Below are positions 36,959 to 45,276 of a stretch of 48,987 nucleotides of DNA, piece after piece. The DNA comes from Actinomycetes bacterium (GTDB taxonomy: Bacteria > Actinomycetota > Actinomycetes > S36-B12). Each line of letters begins with the position of its first letter. Positions within the stretch are counted from its first letter, which is position 1. Under the pieces are notes generated by a model. That model had not been told where the DNA came from. It searched no databases and worked only from the letters and a program-made list of their open reading frames with translations. The stretch is taken from contig JAHEIZ010000017.1 in assembly GCA_024639145.1 (NCBI GenBank), positions 1 through 48,987 on the forward strand, written 5' to 3'. The translations under genes were made by a program, and so were the position numbers.

Positions 36959-38992
36959 ATGCCCGAGGCAAAGAAGAAAACCTCACCCGTCCGCAAGGCG
37001 AAGACTGCAGCGCCGGCTCAGGCCCAAAGCGCGGTGCCCGCCGAACCCGAGGCAGCGCAGGTCACCGATGCCGAGCGCTGGTCCTATGCACTGGGCGCGC
37101 TGGCCAATCGCATCGCCTCGCTGATCGACAGTGAGCGGGCAGACGACGACGTGCCCGATCATCGCCGCGGCAAGGCATTCCCTAAGCACCTCCTTGTACG
37201 AGATGCCGAGCGCGGCGCGCCAGCCCCGGCCACCGGGATGATTCCCTGGGAGTACGTGCCCAGCTCGCTGATCGAGCTCGCGGAGGTACTCCCGCTGGAG
37301 GACATCGACCTCGCGATCTTGCTCATTGCCTCCGCCATCTCCATGGATCCGCGCTTCGAGCACTTCTTCATCGTCCTCAATAACGATGTTGATGCCCGCG
37401 GTCCAATGGTGAGCACGGCCCTGCGCCTCGCCGGTGCATCGCCACTCGATGCTGAAGCACGCAATCGCCTGCGAGCCGATGCGCCGCTCGCAGCACTCGG
37501 ACTCATCGACGTGGGCCCCGCCTCGCGTGCGCTTTTGTCGCAGGTCATCACTGTTCCCGAGCGCGTGATCGCGCACCTGCTCGGCGATTCGATCCCCGAC
37601 GCCTCGATCATCCGATCGATCGTGCAGGAGGATTCGCTGATCCCCTCGGCACTGCTGCCTGAACTGCCGGAGTTGCCCGGTCTTCCCGTCATCCTGCGCG
37701 CGCGGGCAGGCACTGCAGGTCGAGATCAGGCACGCAGGATTGCCGAGACGGAGTCCGGCGGGCAGCCGATCATCATGGACATGCGCCTTCTCGATGGCGG
37801 AAACGAGGCCGTGCTCGGCCACGTGCGCGCAGCCGTTCGCGAGGCCGCCTTGAATGGCTGCTTCCTGGTGCTCGACTTCCGCGGCGCCGATGCCGATGCA
37901 CCGATCAACGAGGTACTCGGCGAGCTCACGGCTATCGGCGTGCCTGCCATCCTTCTGGTCGACGGACGACGCTCGCTCGGGCCGTGGGAGAAGCGAGCAC
38001 TCACCCTTCCGATTCCCACGGTCGCGCAGAGGCGCGAATGGTGGAAGGCACTGTCGCCGGAATCCGATGACATCCTCGCTGAGACGGCCACGCATCTTGA
38101 TCCGGAGGACATCGCCCTCACAGCCGGCGGCGACGAGTCGGCCGCGATCCTGCGCGTCGCCGGTCAGGCGCGACGCTCGCGAGTCCAGACAGTCACGCCG
38201 GGCGTGACACTCGCCGACGTCGTGCTCGATGAGAGACCGCGCGATCAGATGATCGCGCTGCGCGACCGCGTGCGCTATCGGTCCACTGTTCTCGACGAGT
38301 GGGGCATGCGTCCCGGAGGCGCCCGTGGCCGAGGAGTCACTGCACTGTTCGCCGGCCCTTCGGGTACCGGAAAGTCGATGTCCGCAGAGGCCCTCGCAGG
38401 CGAGCTCAACGTTCCGCTCTTCGTCGTCGACCTGGCCAGCGTGGTCGACAAGTACATCGGCGAGACAGAGAAGAACCTCGAAGAGGTCTTCCGTACCGTC
38501 GAGAACGAGGACGGCGTCCTGCTGTTCGACGAAGCAGATGCCCTGTTCGGCAAGCGCTCTGATGTCTCGGATGCGCGCGACCGCTATGCCAACATCGAGG
38601 TGGCGTACCTGCTGCAGCGCATCGAGGCCTTCGACGGACTCGCCATTCTCACGACCAACCTTCGCGCGAATCTCGACGATGCCTTCCAACGACGCCTCGA
38701 CATGATCGTCGACTTCCCCGAGCCCGAGCCGGCAGCTCGGCAGGAGATCTGGTCAGCCGCACTCGCCCAATTCGATTGCCTCGACGACACCGACTGCGCG
38801 AATCTGGCAACACTTGACCTCACCGGCGGCTACATCCGCGCGGCGGTGGTCACTGCGGCATACATGGCGGCGGCTGATGAGACGACCCTCACGCGCGCTC
38901 ACGTATTGCGCGGTGCGCGCGAGGAGTGGCGCAAGGCCGGACGTCTTAACTTCCCGGATGCGCAGTTCGCTGGCTGGGTTCCGCTCGACTGA
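36959..38992 (+). CDS. eCIS AAA+ ATPase (Afp15 type)
   Basis: A 677-residue protein. The C-terminal AAA+ module has Walker A GPSGTGKS (466-473), Walker B with Asp524-Glu525 (LLFDEADALFG), a sensor region LAILTTNLRANLD and arginine finger region AFQRRLDMIVDFPEP, as in VCP/FtsH-type ATPases. The N-terminal half includes a stretch with a Walker B-like strand (CFLVLDFRGADAD, ~300-312) but no P-loop, so a degenerate first AAA domain. Such an ATPase is present in almost all eCIS clusters and is thought to help assembly; its exact step is not known. Last gene of the plus-strand CIS group. Confidence 0.93.
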   Translation: MPEAKKKTSPVRKAKTAAPAQAQSAVPAEPEAAQVTDAERWSYALGALANRIASLIDSERADDDVPDHRRGKAFPKHLLVRDAERGAPAPATGMIPWEYVPSSLIELAEVLPLEDIDLAILLIASAISMDPRFEHFFIVLNNDVDARGPMVSTALRLAGASPLDAEARNRLRADAPLAALGLIDVGPASRALLSQVITVPERVIAHLLGDSIPDASIIRSIVQEDSLIPSALLPELPELPGLPVILRARAGTAGRDQARRIAETESGGQPIIMDMRLLDGGNEAVLGHVRAAVREAALNGCFLVLDFRGADADAPINEVLGELTAIGVPAILLVDGRRSLGPWEKRALTLPIPTVAQRREWWKALSPESDDILAETATHLDPEDIALTAGGDESAAILRVAGQARRSRVQTVTPGVTLADVVLDERPRDQMIALRDRVRYRSTVLDEWGMRPGGARGRGVTALFAGPSGTGKSMSAEALAGELNVPLFVVDLASVVDKYIGETEKNLEEVFRTVENEDGVLLFDEADALFGKRSDVSDARDRYANIEVAYLLQRIEAFDGLAILTTNLRANLDDAFQRRLDMIVDFPEPEPAARQEIWSAALAQFDCLDDTDCANLATLDLTGGYIRAAVVTAAYMAAADETTLTRAHVLRGAREEWRKAGRLNFPDAQFAGWVPLD

Positions 38993-39030
38993 ACCTCGGG
39001 TGCCGCGCGACGGGCATCAGCGCGCTCATG

Positions 39031-40164
39031 TCACTCGGTCGGCTGGTCATGCTTTCGCGATTTCTTCGCTACGCGACGCGGCTTGAGCACGCCGGTCCAC
39101 AGGTGCAGGGCATCAGGCAGGAGCACCTGGTAGAACGAGATGAGAATGAGCAGGATCGAGCTCGCAAGTGCTAGCGGAATGAACAGGTCGGCAATTGCCG
39201 AGGGAAGCATCCGGTACTGCCACGGGATGGATCCGCTGTCGTACACCTCGACGGCCGCCGGATCCGACGGAATGGTGTGCGTGAAACTCGGGAAGGTGCC
39301 GGGATCCGCGAGCACTGTGCCTTGAGAGAATCGGTTGTTGAGCGCGTAGGCGATTTCATACACCGCAGCTCGGCTGAGACCTTCGTGCGCGATCACGGTG
39401 ATGGGCACGGTGATGACCGGAATGTCAGCGGGAGGGATCATTCGCTGCACGCTGAATGCTCCCTGGGGCAAGGTTCCGGACACGATGTAGCCGATCCGGC
39501 CTGCCACCGCGCGTGCCGAGGGCATCGGAATGAGTCGGACCTTGGCCTCCTGCAGGAGAGTGCCGAGCTCGGAATCCCCTGGGCTGTAGAGCTCGATCAT
39601 CGCATCGGCTGAGCCGTTGATCAGCGAGGCAGTCGCCACCGCGATCTTGTCGGTCAGGAATGTGCTGTTCTCGGGTGTCACCCCGAATTCCGCGAGGACC
39701 TTCGTGCCCACGTCGTTGGACACGCTCCCGATGAGTCCGATCTGGATTCGCCGCCCCAGCAGATCGGCGGGGCTGGCGAGCGCCGGTGAGTCACTGCGTG
39801 TGACGAAGAGGAGCGGTTGCTCGGAGACGGTGCCCAGGCTCACGATCTCAGGCAGGAGTACCGGATCAATCGGGCGGGCGGTGACCCCGACGGAGATATC
39901 GCGCGCGTCCTTGGTGTCCTGGACCTTCTCCGCGATGAGGTCGTACTCGGAAGTGTCGTACACGCGTCCGCGGAAGCCACCGACATCAAGACCTTCGCGG
40001 ATCACTTCTGCCGGCAGCGCCGTCGCTGCTTGGTTGAGATCGGCCTCGATATTGACGATGGGTGGCTGCCGCACGAGAGCAGCGAGGACATAACCGGCGA
40101 TCGCGAGAAGCGCGAGCAGCATCAGCCCCACGATGACCCGAGAGAGAGTGCGTCGATTCCTCAT
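39031..40164 (-). CDS. TAXI-family solute-binding protein with membrane anchors
   Basis: A 377-residue protein. A hydrophobic N-terminal helix (VIVGLMLLALLAIAGYVLAAL) and a second near the C-terminus (LFIPLALASSILLILISFYQVL) flank a periplasmic-binding fold of the TAXI type: SEYDLIAEKVQD, PLLFVTRSDSPALASPADLLGRRIQIGLIGSVSNDVGTKVLAEFGV. TAXI proteins normally feed TRAP transporters, but no TRAP permease is nearby. The ATG at 40164 overlaps the stop of the upstream binding-protein gene (ATGA). With a C-terminal anchor and basic tail it may work as an envelope sensor or scaffold instead of a free binding protein. Confidence 0.78.
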   Translation of the reverse strand: MRNRRTLSRVIVGLMLLALLAIAGYVLAALVRQPPIVNIEADLNQAATALPAEVIREGLDVGGFRGRVYDTSEYDLIAEKVQDTKDARDISVGVTARPIDPVLLPEIVSLGTVSEQPLLFVTRSDSPALASPADLLGRRIQIGLIGSVSNDVGTKVLAEFGVTPENSTFLTDKIAVATASLINGSADAMIELYSPGDSELGTLLQEAKVRLIPMPSARAVAGRIGYIVSGTLPQGAFSVQRMIPPADIPVITVPITVIAHEGLSRAAVYEIAYALNNRFSQGTVLADPGTFPSFTHTIPSDPAAVEVYDSGSIPWQYRMLPSAIADLFIPLALASSILLILISFYQVLLPDALHLWTGVLKPRRVAKKSRKHDQPTE

Positions 40165-41324
40165 GAGGGAGTCTCCGTGGTTCCGAGCACCATGGACCCC
40201 CATGCGCTATCGATCGTGGCCTGAATAGAGGCCAGCTGCTGCGGCGTCGGGATCATGATCGAGCCATTCGCGAGTGATCGGATGATCAAAGACCCCGCTG
40301 CGGTCGGCTGCACGCTGGGCGGGAGACTCTCGAATCGGGTCGGAACAGCGTTGACCGCAAGTCTCGATGTTGCTGCATCGTTGGACGAGAGGTACTCCAT
40401 CCACAAACGGGCGGCGCACGGGTGCGGTGCTGACGCGGAGATCGCCTGAGCGTAGGGAAGGGCAACCTGACCGTCAGTGGGCTCGATCACGGCGAAGTCG
40501 ATGCCGCGTTCGGTCAGATTGCGATCGCTCTCGGCGAAGGAGAAATTCCAGTCGAGTCCGATCGGTACGTCTCCGTAGAGGAGATTGGCATCGGTGTAGG
40601 CGATCGAATTGAGATTGCCGATCTTGTTCAGGTGCGCGAAGTACCGGATGCCCGGCATCACGTCATCGAATGACCCGCCTTGCGCCAGCGCGGCGCCGAT
40701 GACCGAGGACATCGCCGTGCCCGACTCTCTCGGGTCACCACTCAAGGTCACCTGGCCTCGGTACTCGGGGCGCTGGAGGTCATTCCACGAACGCGGAATC
40801 ACCGTGACCTTGTCCTTGTTGACCCCGAAGGTCATCGTGCCGAGGTAGGTCTCGACCCAGGCGCCGGAGGGCTCCTTGAACTGCGCGGGAATGGTCGGCC
40901 AGAGCGTGGACTTGTATGGCTGCAGGAGTCCCTCGCTCACCGCCTCCTGGGCGACGGACGGAGTCAGGTCGACCACGTCAGGGCGCTGGGGGCTTGTCCT
41001 CCAGGTGCGCAGGACAGTGAGTTCCTCGCCCGAGGTGGCATCGGGATAGATGGACGTGACGTCTATTCCGAACTTCTCGGCGAACGCGTCGATGATCTCG
41101 CCGCTATTGGCCCACGCCCGTGGGCTTCCGATGAGCGTGAGCGCGCCTTCGTCCTTCGCTGCCGCGGTCAGCGCTGCGAGAGTGCTGCCGCACGGTCCGA
41201 AGGGAGCCTCACCCGCGGCATCATCCCCTCCTGAGGACGAGCAGGCGCCGAGAGTGGCCGTCGCCAGCATGCCCAGCAGCACCGCCGCCGCGAGGCGACG
41301 AGAGGAGCGGGCCGAGGGATTCAC
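40161..41324 (-). CDS. Lipoprotein solute-binding protein, ABC-type family 1
   Basis: A 387-residue protein with a lipoprotein signal: basic N-terminus, hydrophobic core, and the lipobox L25-G-A-C28 followed by SSSGGDD. The mature part has a two-lobe binding fold (GALTLIGSPRAWANSGEIIDAFAEKFGIDVTSIYP; TMTFGVNKDKVTVIPRSWNDLQ; DVPIGLDWNFSFAESDRN) like those of iron or putrescine ABC systems. No ABC permease or ATPase is adjacent. The GTG start is fixed by TATCGT six bases upstream (41331-41336, minus strand). It is translationally coupled to the TAXI protein. Confidence 0.82.
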   Translation of the reverse strand: MNPSARSSRRLAAAVLLGMLATATLGACSSSGGDDAAGEAPFGPCGSTLAALTAAAKDEGALTLIGSPRAWANSGEIIDAFAEKFGIDVTSIYPDATSGEELTVLRTWRTSPQRPDVVDLTPSVAQEAVSEGLLQPYKSTLWPTIPAQFKEPSGAWVETYLGTMTFGVNKDKVTVIPRSWNDLQRPEYRGQVTLSGDPRESGTAMSSVIGAALAQGGSFDDVMPGIRYFAHLNKIGNLNSIAYTDANLLYGDVPIGLDWNFSFAESDRNLTERGIDFAVIEPTDGQVALPYAQAISASAPHPCAARLWMEYLSSNDAATSRLAVNAVPTRFESLPPSVQPTAAGSLIIRSLANGSIMIPTPQQLASIQATIDSAWGSMVLGTTETPS

Positions 41325-41330
41325 GGGCCC

Positions 41331-41430
41331 ACGATACGAGAGAGGCCCACCGGGCGGCACAGGACCGCACGAACCTCGGGCCGACGATCTCGCACTTTCT
41401 CTTGAGAGACTCCAGAATCTGCCCTACCGT
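41331..41430. promoter_or_regulatory. Divergent leaderless promoters of the binding-protein and P450 genes
   Basis: TATCGT on the minus strand (41331-41336) is 6 bases from the GTG at 41324. TACCGT on the plus strand (41425-41430) is 6 bases from the ATG at 41437. The region between them shows no other site I recognise. Confidence 0.5.
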
Positions 41431-41436
41431 GACGAC

Positions 41437-42693
41437 ATGACGTCAGCCACGATCCCCGCCGTGAACCCGCATGACGATTCGTTCTACCAGAATCCCTTCC
41501 CCTCCTACGCGATGCTTCGCGCCGAGGCACCCGTGTACGAGATTCCCGATACGCCGGGGCTCTTCTTCATCACCACCTGGCCGTATGTGCGCGAGGCCCT
41601 CATGGATCCCGGGCTCTTCTCGAACCTGATGCCGCACGCACGCCGCAGCGAGCCCCCTGCAGAGGTAGCCGAGGCGGTTGCAGAGATCCGTTCCAAGGGC
41701 TACCCGTACACGCCGGCACTGGGCAACAACGATGCACCGGAGCACACCCGGTATCGCAAGATGGTCAATCGCAGTTTCACGGTGCGCTCGCTGAACTGGA
41801 TGGAGCCACTTGTCGACGAGGTGGCAAACCAGATCGCGGGGCGTCTTGTCGACGGCGAGGTGATCGACGCCGTCGAGAACATCACCGTGCCGCTCCCGGT
41901 CTGGGCGATCATGCGCATCCTCGGCATCGAGGATGAGTACCGCGATGACCTCCGTCGCTGGTCTGACTCGTCGAATGCCTCACTCGGCGGCAAGCTCACT
42001 GCCGATCGATGGATCGACGTCGAGAATGACATCCTCGAGTTCCAGACGGTGATCTGCGAGATCCTCGATGACCGCCGCGCGAATCCGCGCGAGGATCTCC
42101 TGAGCCAGCTGGTCACGGCCGAGGAGGGCGAGACCCCGCTCACCAATCAAGAACTCGTGTGGCTGGTGCGCGAGCTCATCGTCGCCGGTAACGAGACCAC
42201 GATCCGCTCTCTCGGCGAGATCATCTGCCATCTCGACGAGATGCGGGCTACTGATCCGGCGATCTGGGATCGCGTGCGCGATGACGAAACCTTCCGCAAG
42301 GGAGTCGTCGAAGAGGGCATTCGCATGGCCGCACCTGTTATGGGCCTGTGGCGGCGAGTGACGCGCGATGTCGACTTCCACGGCGTGCATCTGCCGGCCG
42401 AGAGCACGGTGTTCCTCGCCTACAGCTCGGCGAACCGCGATGAGACCGTATTTCCCGATGCCGACACCTTCGATCCGTTGCGCGAGAATGTGAAGGAGCA
42501 TCTCTCCTTCGGCCACGGCATTCACGTGTGCGTGGGCGCTGGCCTGGCCCGCATCGAGGCTTCCTCTGCATTACGTGCACTGGCCGAGAAGGTGACTGCG
42601 CTCGAGGTCGTTGACCGCGCATCACTTCGCTACGGACCGAGCTACGGCCTTCGCGGGCTCCTGGAACTGCCCGTGCGCGTGGTGCACCGGTGA
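41437..42693 (+). CDS. Cytochrome P450
   Basis: A 418-residue soluble bacterial P450. The heme-thiolate motif is FGHGIHVCVGAGLAR with Cys365. The I-helix oxygen-activation motif is VAGNETTI, and the K-helix ExxR is EEGIRMAAPV. APEHTRYRKMVNRSFT is the conserved C-helix region. It needs a ferredoxin and reductase encoded elsewhere. Substrate is unknown; the translationally coupled downstream gene codes for a SnoaL/limonene-epoxide-hydrolase-like protein, so an epoxide or terpenoid is a possible substrate. Confidence 0.94.
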   Translation: MTSATIPAVNPHDDSFYQNPFPSYAMLRAEAPVYEIPDTPGLFFITTWPYVREALMDPGLFSNLMPHARRSEPPAEVAEAVAEIRSKGYPYTPALGNNDAPEHTRYRKMVNRSFTVRSLNWMEPLVDEVANQIAGRLVDGEVIDAVENITVPLPVWAIMRILGIEDEYRDDLRRWSDSSNASLGGKLTADRWIDVENDILEFQTVICEILDDRRANPREDLLSQLVTAEEGETPLTNQELVWLVRELIVAGNETTIRSLGEIICHLDEMRATDPAIWDRVRDDETFRKGVVEEGIRMAAPVMGLWRRVTRDVDFHGVHLPAESTVFLAYSSANRDETVFPDADTFDPLRENVKEHLSFGHGIHVCVGAGLARIEASSALRALAEKVTALEVVDRASLRYGPSYGLRGLLELPVRVVHR

Positions 42694-43064
42694 CCCCGGG
42701 CGAGCTCGTCACCGCACTCGTGCGCGCCTGCGAGGCGCGAGATCTTGACCGCGTCTGCTCACTCGTCACCGATGACATCGAGTACGACAACGTGCCGATG
42801 GGGAAGGTCTACGGGCCCGAGGGCGTACGAAAGGTGCTGAGCACCGGCGTGACGCAGGAGGCCACCGATATCGAGTGGCGGGTGCTCGAGCAGATCGAGC
42901 AGGGCGACACCGTGATGAACGAGCGCGTCGACTGCTTCCTGGTGAATGACACCTGGATCGAGATCCCGATCGCAGCACTGTTCAAGGTACGCGACGGCAA
43001 GATCTGCCTGTGGCGTGACTACTTCGATCTCGACACGTACCGGAAGCAGCGCGCTAAGCAGTGA
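42690..43064 (+). CDS. SnoaL-like / limonene-1,2-epoxide hydrolase family protein
   Basis: A 124-residue small alpha+beta barrel protein. The pattern DTVMNERVDCFLVNDTWIEIPIAALFKVRDGKICLWRDYFDLDTY is that of the limonene-1,2-epoxide hydrolase group; the catalytic Arg and two Asp of those enzymes have candidates in NERVD and LWRDYFD. These enzymes add water to epoxides in one step. The GTG start overlaps the P450 stop (GTGA), so P450 and this protein are made together and may act on the same compound. Confidence 0.8.
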   Translation: MTPGELVTALVRACEARDLDRVCSLVTDDIEYDNVPMGKVYGPEGVRKVLSTGVTQEATDIEWRVLEQIEQGDTVMNERVDCFLVNDTWIEIPIAALFKVRDGKICLWRDYFDLDTYRKQRAKQ

Positions 43065-43832
43065 CTAGCCCTGCTTCTCGCTGATCTTGCGGAAGACCGG
43101 GCGCGGCAGGTTCTTCATCACACCCATGACATACATCAGCGGCCCCGGCGCATAGACGGTCTCCTTGCCCTTGCGCAGTGCCTTGACGATGATCTCGGCG
43201 ACATCCTGCGGGTTGGTGGTCATCGGTGCCTCCGGCATGCCAGCGGTCATGCGCGTGCGCACGAAGCCAGGGCGCACGACGAGAACCGAGGCACCTGAGC
43301 CGTGCAGGGCGTCGCCGAGGCCCTGGGCGAAGGCATCAAGGCCGGCCTTGGTCGAGCCGTAGACGTAGTTCGCGCGACGGGCACGATCTGCTGCGACACT
43401 CGAGAGCACGACAAGTGCTCCGTGACCTTGCTTGCGCAGCCGACGGGCGACATGCAAGCCGACGCTGACTGCACCGGTGTAATTGGTGGTAGCCACGTCG
43501 ACCGCGAGGCTCGGATCGGCTTCCGCAGCGTCCTGATCGCCGAGCACGCCGAAGGCGAGAATCACGAGGTCGATGTCACCAGCATCGAAGACACCGTCAA
43601 TGACGCCACCATGCGATGCGGTGTCCTTCGCGTCGAAGTCGATGGCCTCGACGCCGATGATTCCCAGTGCAGTCAGTGACTCAACCGCCGCATGCCGTGC
43701 GGCATTAGGGCGACCGGCAAGGAGCACGCGACGAAGGCGATTGCGCGGCAGCGCCTTCACCGTCTCGAGGGCGATCTCGCTGCTGCCGCCGAGAACCAGA
43801 ACCGACTGCGGCTCGCCGAGTGCGTCCATCAT
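43065..43832 (-). CDS. dprE2: Decaprenylphosphoryl-2-keto-ribose reductase
   Basis: A 255-residue short-chain dehydrogenase. LVLGGSSEIALETVKAL is the nucleotide-binding motif and VLSSVAADRARRANYVYGSTKAGLD holds the catalytic Ser-Tyr-Lys. This arrangement, and the neighbour dprE1, identify it as DprE2, which reduces the 2-keto intermediate with NADH to decaprenylphosphoryl-D-arabinose, the donor for arabinogalactan and other arabinans. It acts at the cell envelope with DprE1. 48 bases separate it from dprE1. Confidence 0.93.
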   Translation of the reverse strand: MMDALGEPQSVLVLGGSSEIALETVKALPRNRLRRVLLAGRPNAARHAAVESLTALGIIGVEAIDFDAKDTASHGGVIDGVFDAGDIDLVILAFGVLGDQDAAEADPSLAVDVATTNYTGAVSVGLHVARRLRKQGHGALVVLSSVAADRARRANYVYGSTKAGLDAFAQGLGDALHGSGASVLVVRPGFVRTRMTAGMPEAPMTTNPQDVAEIIVKALRKGKETVYAPGPLMYVMGVMKNLPRPVFRKISEKQG

Positions 43833-43880
43833 GTGATCTCCCTGTCGTGGTGCGTGATCGTGCGTGAGCGATTGCGAGGT

Positions 43881-45275
43881 CTAGAGCGAGAGGCGGCGTG
43901 CGAGGTCAGAGGTGAAAATGCCGCGCGGATCCATCTCATCGCGAACACCCTGCCATTCGGCCAGACGCGGATAGGTCTGCGCGACCATCTCCGGAGACTG
44001 GCGCGAGTCCTTGGCGAAGTAGAGACGACCGCCACTGGCGGCGACGAGTCCGTCGATCTCGTCGAGCACTGCGCCGAGGCCGTCGACTCGAGCAGGCACA
44101 TCGGCGGCGAGAGTCCAACCAGGCTGCGGGAACGAGAGCGGCGCGGGGTTCGCGGCACCGAAGCGCTTGAGCACGGTGAGGAAGCTCGGGGCGCCGACCT
44201 CACGCAGGCGCTTGAGCGCGTAATCGATCAGGTAGCCGGCCGAGTCGGGCACCACGAATTGGTACTGGATGAACCCACCGGGGCCATAGACACGATTCCA
44301 CTCCTGCACTCCATCGAGTGGATGGAAGAACTCGCCAATGGGCTGGAGTTCTCCCTGCCGACTCTTCGGTGCCTTGCGGAACCAGGCTTCGTTGAACGCG
44401 CGCACGGTGAACTTGTTGAGCAGGCCTGAAGGGATGAACGGTGGCGCGGTCGCCACGACCTTCGGCTCGTAGGCGAGTGGGTCCAGTGCCTGCTGCGCAT
44501 CGAGTTGCGCGGACGGAGCGTGATCGCCGCGCGTGATGACACCGCGCCCGGAGGGCGATACCGAGTCGATCCAGGCCACGCTGTAGCGGTACGTGTCGTC
44601 GTTCTCGACCATGCTCGCCATGACCGAGTCGAGATCGGGGCAGCGCACGGTGTTGACGCTGATGAGCGAGCTCGTGATCGGGATGAGATCGAAGGTGGCT
44701 TTCGTGACCACGCCCGTCAGGCCCATGCCCCCGATGGTCGCCCAGAAGTGCTCGGCCTTGCGCGTAGGCGCGAGATCCTCGACGCGGCCGTGACCGGTGA
44801 CGAGATCGAGGGCGTGCACGTGCGAGCCGAAGCTGCCCTCGACGTGATGATTCTTGCCGTGAACATCGGCGGCAATGGCGCCGCCGACCGTGACCATGCG
44901 CGTGCCGGGCGTCACCGGGACGAAGTAGCCCGCAGGCACGAGGGTCTTGAGCAGTGAGTCGATGCTGACACCTGAACCGGCGGTCACGGTGCCGTGCACG
45001 GTGTCGAGATCGATGGAGTCAAAGGCACTCATGTCGAGTACCGTGCCGCCGCCCGCCTGCGCGGCATCGCCGTAGGAGCGCCCGAGGCCGCGCGCGAGAA
45101 TTCCGCGCTCCCCCGCCTTGGCGACGAGATCGCGAAGTTCGTCAATGGAACCCGGCTTCACGACGTGCGCCATGCTCGGAGCCGTACGACCCCAGCCGGT
45201 GAGCAGTCTTTCGTTGTCGTCACGCTTCAGCGGATTCTTGGGTGCTGCCGACTTCTTGGCCGGCTTGGTGGCCAT
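43881..45275 (-). CDS. dprE1: Decaprenylphosphoryl-beta-D-ribose 2'-oxidase
   Basis: A 464-residue flavoenzyme of the VAO/FAD type. The FAD-binding region has GLGRSYGDAAQAGGGTVLDMS and VTPGTRMVTVGGAIAADVHGKNHHVEGSFG. The C-terminal half includes YGPGGFIQYQFVVPD. It oxidises decaprenylphosphoryl-ribose; DprE2 then completes the epimerisation. In Mycobacterium tuberculosis the benzothiazinone-reactive Cys387 lies in a GWN-x-C-VDFP segment; here the aligned segment reads GWTLAADVP with Ala390 in that place. The start ATG at 45275 is one base after the stop of the UbiA gene; longer frames would run into that gene. Confidence 0.94.
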   Translation of the reverse strand: MATKPAKKSAAPKNPLKRDDNERLLTGWGRTAPSMAHVVKPGSIDELRDLVAKAGERGILARGLGRSYGDAAQAGGGTVLDMSAFDSIDLDTVHGTVTAGSGVSIDSLLKTLVPAGYFVPVTPGTRMVTVGGAIAADVHGKNHHVEGSFGSHVHALDLVTGHGRVEDLAPTRKAEHFWATIGGMGLTGVVTKATFDLIPITSSLISVNTVRCPDLDSVMASMVENDDTYRYSVAWIDSVSPSGRGVITRGDHAPSAQLDAQQALDPLAYEPKVVATAPPFIPSGLLNKFTVRAFNEAWFRKAPKSRQGELQPIGEFFHPLDGVQEWNRVYGPGGFIQYQFVVPDSAGYLIDYALKRLREVGAPSFLTVLKRFGAANPAPLSFPQPGWTLAADVPARVDGLGAVLDEIDGLVAASGGRLYFAKDSRQSPEMVAQTYPRLAEWQGVRDEMDPRGIFTSDLARRLSL

Positions 45276-45276
45276 C

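Noticed and set aside
20436..38992. Prophage or defective phage tail
   Set aside because: There are no capsid, portal, terminase, integrase, holin or lysin genes, and DUF4157, DUF4255, DUF4280 and AAA+ genes mark an eCIS.
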